A program made the translations under genes and the position numbers. A DNA stretch of 64,000 nt from Solen grandis (lineage: Eukaryota > Mollusca > Bivalvia > Adapedonta > Solenidae), in NCBI GenBank assembly GCA_021229015.1, contig CM037781.1, forward strand, positions 40,167,417 through 40,231,416, read 5' to 3'. Below are positions 57,563 to 64,000 of the stretch, piece by piece; the stretch's first letter is position 1, and each line of letters starts with the position of its first letter. A model generated the notes under the pieces. That model did not search any database, was not told the DNA's origin, and worked only from the letters and a program-made list of their open reading frames with translations.

Positions 57563-60500
57563 AGAAGTAGTTTTCTTGCTTATCTCAGGGTCAGCATGAA
57601 ATACCAAAATGTAAAAGGATTAAAGTATTTTATTAGACAGAATATGCAAGCTTTGCAGATAATTTCTTTTTGGAGGGGAATATATACTAAAGAAACTGTT
57701 GTTCTATAATATCAACACTTTAAATTTAATTATCTATTAAAATGACCTGTGAATTTAGGTTGGTAATTTCCACAGTAATGTGTCTACATGTTATAATCGG
57801 CCTATCTGGCCTTTAAGTCACCTAGACTATAATTTCAAATTAACAAACCATAATTCAAAATTAAGAGGTTCTTCGATTTCGGAATGAAATACCCTACTAA
57901 AATTACACTTTTTTTAACGAGTTAGAACTCCAAAATTTATCTATGTCTTGGTTAGCCCAGTTAAGAACTTCAATGTGCCCGCAACGGAAGTAAACGGTGA
58001 TAATTTTAAGGTACCCCAGTAGGTCACCATAAAAGTGTACTGGATTGTCTCCCTGGATCCAACACCTTTACCTTACCTGTATAAACCATATGTTCAAACG
58101 TCTCTGTAGGAACCACACCCTGTTGCAGACAAGAGCGACCATTGGATGGTCACCACACCATGTTGTCATAGCAATACTGTATGGGAGAAGTTCCTTATTC
58201 GCTACTTTGTTTGTTTAACAACATTAAGTGCTAAGCAGGAAGTTATATGATAAATCAGTGGTTTTCACGCCTTGTTGGGGATTCCCGGGGAAGATCGAAG
58301 ATCGATCTGAACGCAGTCTTTGAAGAGAAAATCTTTACATAAAATCTTGTGTTTTTTTCTTTTGATGATTTGTCACCGTTTTTATTCATTTATTCTATTT
58401 CTTTATATTTATTTATATGAATTTGTTTTTATTTATTTAATATTGTTGGTTGTGAGCGATGGTGGTGTCTGTATTTTGCTGCGCTAAACGGACAGTAAAT
58501 ATATAAGTATATTATGTATACAGAAAAAAATATCTAAGACAGATTATGTATCCCATAAAATCATGACATAACTATGTGCAAGGGCTGTAAAAGTGATGTT
58601 AAAGGCATTAGAGCGGGTTTTTTCTAACGGACAGATTTTTCTAAAGACTTGCATATAAGTACTTTAGACTTTAACTAAAAGATATATAAAATAAAAATAG
58701 GGGGTCACCATGCTTGTTTTAGAGATTAAGCTTATGGTAGAGCATCACTATTTGCTAAAATTTGTTTAAAAACATGGTGTTATAAAATAAGAAAGATTTC
58801 GATTCTAAATACTGTAACAGCATATTAATATGATATTTTTAAAATATTTTTATCACCATTTGTAACTTATAATGTATTTAATAAGTTACAGATAAAAATG
58901 CTGTCAAATATGCATTGAAAATACAAAACGGGCACTTAATTGCATTTGTGCCCGGACCAAAATGCATGCAAAAACTATCCCAAAACTATGAATTTATATA
59001 TATATTTTTCTAAATAAAAAAAATTAAACGGACAGATTTCCTTTTTTTTTTAAGAGTCAGTCCTTTGATATAAATGCTTTCTGAAAATGTTAAAAAGACA
59101 TACTTCACTATGTTGTTTTTTTTTTTAACTAAAACCTGCCTTTTTAGTGAAATGTTAGCCAAATTTGCATAAAAACACTAAAATGTTACTTTTTGTACCT
59201 TCAAAATTTGGCAAATATACTTTTAATGGTACTCTTAACACATGTATCTTAAAACTTTGATTTTCTTCTATCATTCTACTTAATATAAATCAGAAATTCA
59301 AAAAAAATATTTTTTACCAAAATCAAAATCAGCTGTAACCCGCTGAAACGTCCTTAAGACTTATTTAAGTTTAAGACTATATATCTGTTTATAATTATTA
59401 TTATTATTTACTGTGTACACGTTTTCCAACGTCAAATTTTGTTAATCGTTGAGGAAAACAACAACAACGGAACATCTTAACACCATATTCTATGATTATG
59501 GTTGTGTAACAAGCATTATTAACTAAAATATACCGCACATCTGAAAATGTTTGAAAAAGACATACGTATCTGCTATTGTAGGATTTAAGGTTCCGGAACT
59601 CTAATGAATACCTCCAATTTAAAAACATCCATATTACTGTCAACTGCTTTTGAACTGATGGTTGTGGGTTCGATTCTCATCAGGGTTTTTTTTTTCTTTC
59701 TATTTTTCTCTCTAACCATTATTTTTTATCAGATTTAAAAAGAAAAAAAATAAGTTTTTGTTGTTTTTTTAAATGCATATGTATTTAAGAATTTTTAAGG
59801 TCATGTAATACCGTTTGGTTTTACGTACTTGCTTCATATATTTTACATTACATTTGTTTTAATTTTACAGTAAGTTACAGTGTGCTTTTAACGATTCAAT
59901 ATGTTGATAAAAATTGTTAATAAATATTTTGAGCTACACATGAGCATGTAAAAAATATGATTAAAAAAATGATAAATAAATAAAGATACAAGCTTGTCTC
60001 TGCTTCTCAGTTCTGGTTAAGTATAATAAATAGAATAGTTTGACCAAGTTTTGGTGAATTAATATATATATATAGTAATTTTTTAGTCGCCAAACTTTGC
60101 ATAGCGATTCAAAATTAATTTAAATAAAAGGTGATAAAACTCATTAAACCGTTACTATTTGTTGTCTAATATATTATACTTTTCGCTATATTTTAATGTT
60201 TTTGTGATTTTAAACATCATTCATTATAGCCTCCAGGGTCGAATTCCAACATCAGCCAGATCTAAATTTCTTCTTTTTTTATTTATTTATTTATTTTTGG
60301 ACGTTTGATATCCGGCATTTTTAATTCAAATACACAGGAAGCTATACGAAAATTCTCAAAAGATGTATATAGACATCAAATGAAACTTTGTCCCACTAAC
60401 GTCAATACACACATGTTGCCTTGTAAACAAAATGACAATGTTGACGGTTTAGGTGTCGGAGATAAAACAACAAACCGGTGTCAGTTTCATGATGACGTCA

Positions 60501-63500
60501 TATTCTTCAACCGTATGCTAATGAGTTTTACCTGGGAGTCAGGTTTCGATCTGTTTTTTGTTTTTTTGTGTTTTTTTTTTTTGTTTTTTTTTTTTAAGTC
60601 GTAACTGGGCTGATTGGTTGAATAAAAGGCCTGTAGGCAGGTAAAATAATGAAGATTTACAAATATTTACGGAAAACTAATTAAAAAAAAAGTTCAGTAA
60701 TATTTAAATATCTGGGGAGGAATATCATCAATCTTTCTCCTCTAAAGGAAATTTATAACCACTTTATTTCTTAACAAATATTTTTAGTAATTTAAGGTAA
60801 TAATTTATGCACTGTACTTTGATATTTCGTGGAACCAACACAGGGATTTACCTAACTTAAGTGCATGTATTTACTTAGCTCTCAGTGTCATGGTGGAATT
60901 TTAACAGTATGAAATTTAATGGGCGTTGGGGGGGGGGGGGGGGGCAAAAATCTTTGATGACCTTCCAAAACTCAAAAGAATGGTTCAACCCAGGATTCGT
61001 CGCGAAGGCATTAATTTAAATTAATGTTTAGTATGTGGTATACAACAGGTCTCTAGTCCCTAGCAATGTGATTATGATAAGAAAAATAAAAAAAAAAGTT
61101 AACTTATTTTCGTTTTTCCAGAGAGGTCTTTATAAAGTGTTGTAATTTTGTATATACAATCTGTGTATGGGTGTCAGAGTGTACATGTGTGAGTACACAT
61201 GTGCATTTGTTACATGTTATATTAGCAACCATTTATTGTATACTTGCCAACATCTGTTGAAGTTCATATTGCAATACGGTTCGTTTATATAATGTTGTAT
61301 GAGCAAGATACAATCAATGTAGGAAATATAAGACATGTAAATACGGTATATAATAGAGACTAACATGCCAGAAAATAATATGTTTGCATTGTTTTACATT
61401 AATTCTTCTGAAACCACATGAATATCCCTTGTATTATACACTGTGCTGTAAGCTATTTCATTATTTGTTCTGTTTTTATTTTTACATTGTGACATTTTTT
61501 AAAGGTTTTACTAATATTTGTACTCATAAAGAGAATTATAAAAACATTTCATGAACAGAACAGAAATTTTATTAAGAGTTGTACAAAGTGTATAATCTTG
61601 TTAACATAATTTATCATATTAAAATACTTTGAGACATGATCAAGTTGATAATGAAAACTATGATGTTATCTTTTTCATGGCGATAAAGACGCCCTGTATA
61701 TCTATTTTAAATAAAGTAATGGTAAAGAAAAACAAGAACTATTTCTAGTTGAAAGACACAAAGGGCGCTGGTGGAATGATAATTGTTGGTTTCAATGGAA
61801 TATCATTTTTATTTCATCGAGTGAGGAGGAAAATAAACATTTCCACGAGTTGCGCTCTCTAACGATTTTTCGTTTTATTTAATGCTTTTCTGAGACGCTT
61901 TACACATTGTTACTAAGTTCGTCCTAAATTTTACCCTGTGTGGAGCCCCAAGTTCCTATGAATAATATATATAAACCATTACATCAAAAAGACTTATCGA
62001 GTAATTGGAACAAATAATTTGACTTCATTCTCGATAAACATCCAATGTTGTAACCGCACATCTTGCTGCCAGATTAAAAAAAAAACAACAACTACAATTC
62101 GTGTATGAACTTATACTTACTATTATTTTTAATTTTGCATCTTTGATAGACATTTATCATATAACATTATGCTTAAACAGCTGTTTCCGGTTTCGTACAA
62201 CCATTAAATATTTTCTTATATCTAACACGTTACATATAACTTTTAGGCCGAATTACATCACTCCGCGTCACGCGCGTGTATTCTATATATACGTGTATAT
62301 ACTTAGTTTGTTGAACTCGAAGAGGATTTAATGTAATTGAAGCAACTAATTTTGATTAAAAAAATGCATTATTCATATGATGTTGAAAATGTATGAGAAA
62401 TATACATGTGTGTGTTAAATCGTTATTTTGAGCTATTATTTGAAACTTTTTCTTGGTGCTAGAATACAAATAGTAATTCGTTAACAGTCCGTTCATTCAT
62501 GTTGTTTTTTTTTTGTTTTGTTTTTTTGTTGTTATAATCACGATTGATTTCCTGTCAGTATAGGTTATATGATAAAAAGAATATGCCATTTGCTTAGCGT
62601 TCGTGAAAATGTTACTAAGCTCGTTAGAGGCTCGCTTTTTATCATTTTTATGAACTCGTTCAGTAAAATTTGATATGAAATAACAATTCATGTCAGATCC
62701 TATATGTATCGATCTGCTCGTTCACAACACTGCATATGGGAATATAACGTGAATACAAATTCCTGAAATAGTCACGTACCTTTATTTGTTCAGTTTCATA
62801 ACCATATATACTGGTAGCTAATTAAGGAAATATGATGCTGTTAAGTTATTCAGTACTAAAAATCTCCTGTTTTAATTATCCGTTTGATCTGTTCAACTGA
62901 AAGTTGGGTTAAAGGCATACGCCGCCAAAAAAGTGCAACAAATTATCTGTAACGTTATTACTAATTACTAAATACGGTACCACTCGGTACGTGAGAGAGA
63001 CGATGCACCCTCGAATCAAGGTCACTCTCCATTGTCCCAGGTCCGTTAGGGAAAGCCCTGCACGAGAGGGTGCTATTGTTCATTCAAGGGCCCGCCCCTT
63101 CTTGTATTTGTACCATACCATAAATACAACGGTGCTACAAGCTTTATCTTATTTTCTGAAACACTTCAACCGTCACTCAAACGGAGTGCTCTCGATGGTT
63201 ATTCAAGGCATTTGACATAAATTATTCTGTAATTCACGTTTCATCATTATGTATGGGTGTTCAATTTGACGTCTTGTCGAAGTAAATGAAATTGAATTAT
63301 GATCACGTGATCTAGTATTTGTCCAGGTGATCAGCTTCCGGAAATCGTCTGCTGATAGAAAAATGGTCGGCCATTGTTATTATGTTATCAATTCTCATTT
63401 GATATTCAAAGTCACGAGATTTGGCGAGATGTCAGAAGTGAAGATCAGACCAGTACAATTTACGACACCACAAAAATACCAACACACAAGCATGCCAGGC

Positions 63501-64000
63501 AACAATTCTTCACTTTTTAAAAAATAAAAAAAACTTACGCGTACTAAATATTTATTTATTTATTTACTAAATTCGGTATAAGCACATAGGCTTGTGAAAC
63601 TTGTTTGGCATTTTTGTCGTTTAAAAATATAGTAGATGCTTACTTCGGACATCATGTCTGATGATATTCATTGAACAAGATATTTTACCGCATGCTTTTG
63701 GTTAAAACCCCGAGATTCTCAATAATTATGAATCATATTTTACCCCGTAAAAAAGAGAAATGTGTTCAGTCTTATGGCGATGACTCCAAGATAACGTGGC
63801 GTTGACTATGAAAGCCGGGCTCAAAATATGATAAGCTAGTTTTCTATTTGTTTCGTGAAAATATTTTTATCATCACTTGTGAAAGAACATGCGATCCAGT
63901 ATCAGCATTTATTTTGTTTAAATAGATCGACCGTGTATATTTTCTTCCTCTTATTTTTACCTTTAATATACCACACTGTAAGTACGTCTATTCATTTATT
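57563..64000. other. AT-rich intergenic sequence
   Basis: No gene was recognised on either strand. Items seen: a tRNA-like B-box with gtgggttcgattctcatcag at about 59,665, a poly-G run of about 18 at 60,927-60,944, a decayed family C SINE tail at about 60,955-61,040 (gatgaccttcca, ggttcaacccagga), and a poly-T tract at 60,560-60,598. A 99-codon frame at 60,305-60,604 ends in that poly-T tract and is not convincing. Confidence 0.5.

Noticed and set aside
60305..60604. 99-codon plus frame
   Set aside because: Ends in a poly-T-derived Phe run and has no family motif.

Overview
The window looks like nuclear DNA of a marine invertebrate, most probably a bivalve mollusc. It is AT-rich, the genes are sparse and intron-rich, and most of the length is repeats: tRNA-derived SINEs, short inverted-repeat elements, and elements with tandem-repeat cores like the pearl/HINE-type elements described in bivalves. 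The organism call is an inference from repeat style and two protein families. No bacterial-type gene, rRNA, functional tRNA or CRISPR array is visible.

Two protein-coding loci can be supported, both on the minus strand. (1) A polycystin-1/REJ-family gene runs from about 49.3 kb down to at least 14.8 kb, probably to 5.4 kb. Its exons were found by reading splice sites and checking intron phases. In order they encode the end of a PKD repeat, a long REJ module, a cysteine-containing late-REJ segment and a following strand-rich segment. Ten exons are well supported and two are tentative. Two exons each lack one base needed to keep frame. The 5' exons (more PKD repeats, signal peptide) and the 3' exons (GAIN/GPS, PLAT, membrane region) are not visible. 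A 100-N gap at 50,001-50,100 lies just upstream of the first visible exon. (2) A single-exon Fer3/FERD3L-type bHLH transcription factor lies at 53,864-54,559, with a TATA box and a CCAAT box upstream.

Layout: 1-4.4 kb is poor consensus sequence with homopolymer errors. 4.6-5.2 kb has three RFX X-box-like motifs. 5.4-22.3 kb holds the 3' part of the polycystin gene with 42-bp, 29-bp and 37-bp minisatellites in its introns. 23-25.3 kb is G-rich and A/T-rich low-quality repeat. 25.35-28.86 kb is a terminal-inverted-repeat transposon. 29.5-32.7 kb and 34.4-37.7 kb are nested elements with tandem-repeat cores. 38.3-49.3 kb holds the main polycystin exons, interrupted by a second TIR transposon at 43.4-45.4 kb that landed inside a 35-bp minisatellite. 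50.1-53.8 kb is intergenic with an inverted SINE pair. 55-64 kb is AT-rich intergenic sequence with no recognisable gene.

The two genes share no evident pathway. Polycystins are membrane or ciliary receptors, and Fer3-type factors act in neural and endodermal cell specification. The most unusual content is the repeat landscape: two TA-flanked transposons with similar termini and no recognisable transposase, a TTAA-flanked hairpin MITE in four copies, and several elements that share ends but carry unrelated tandem-repeat cores.
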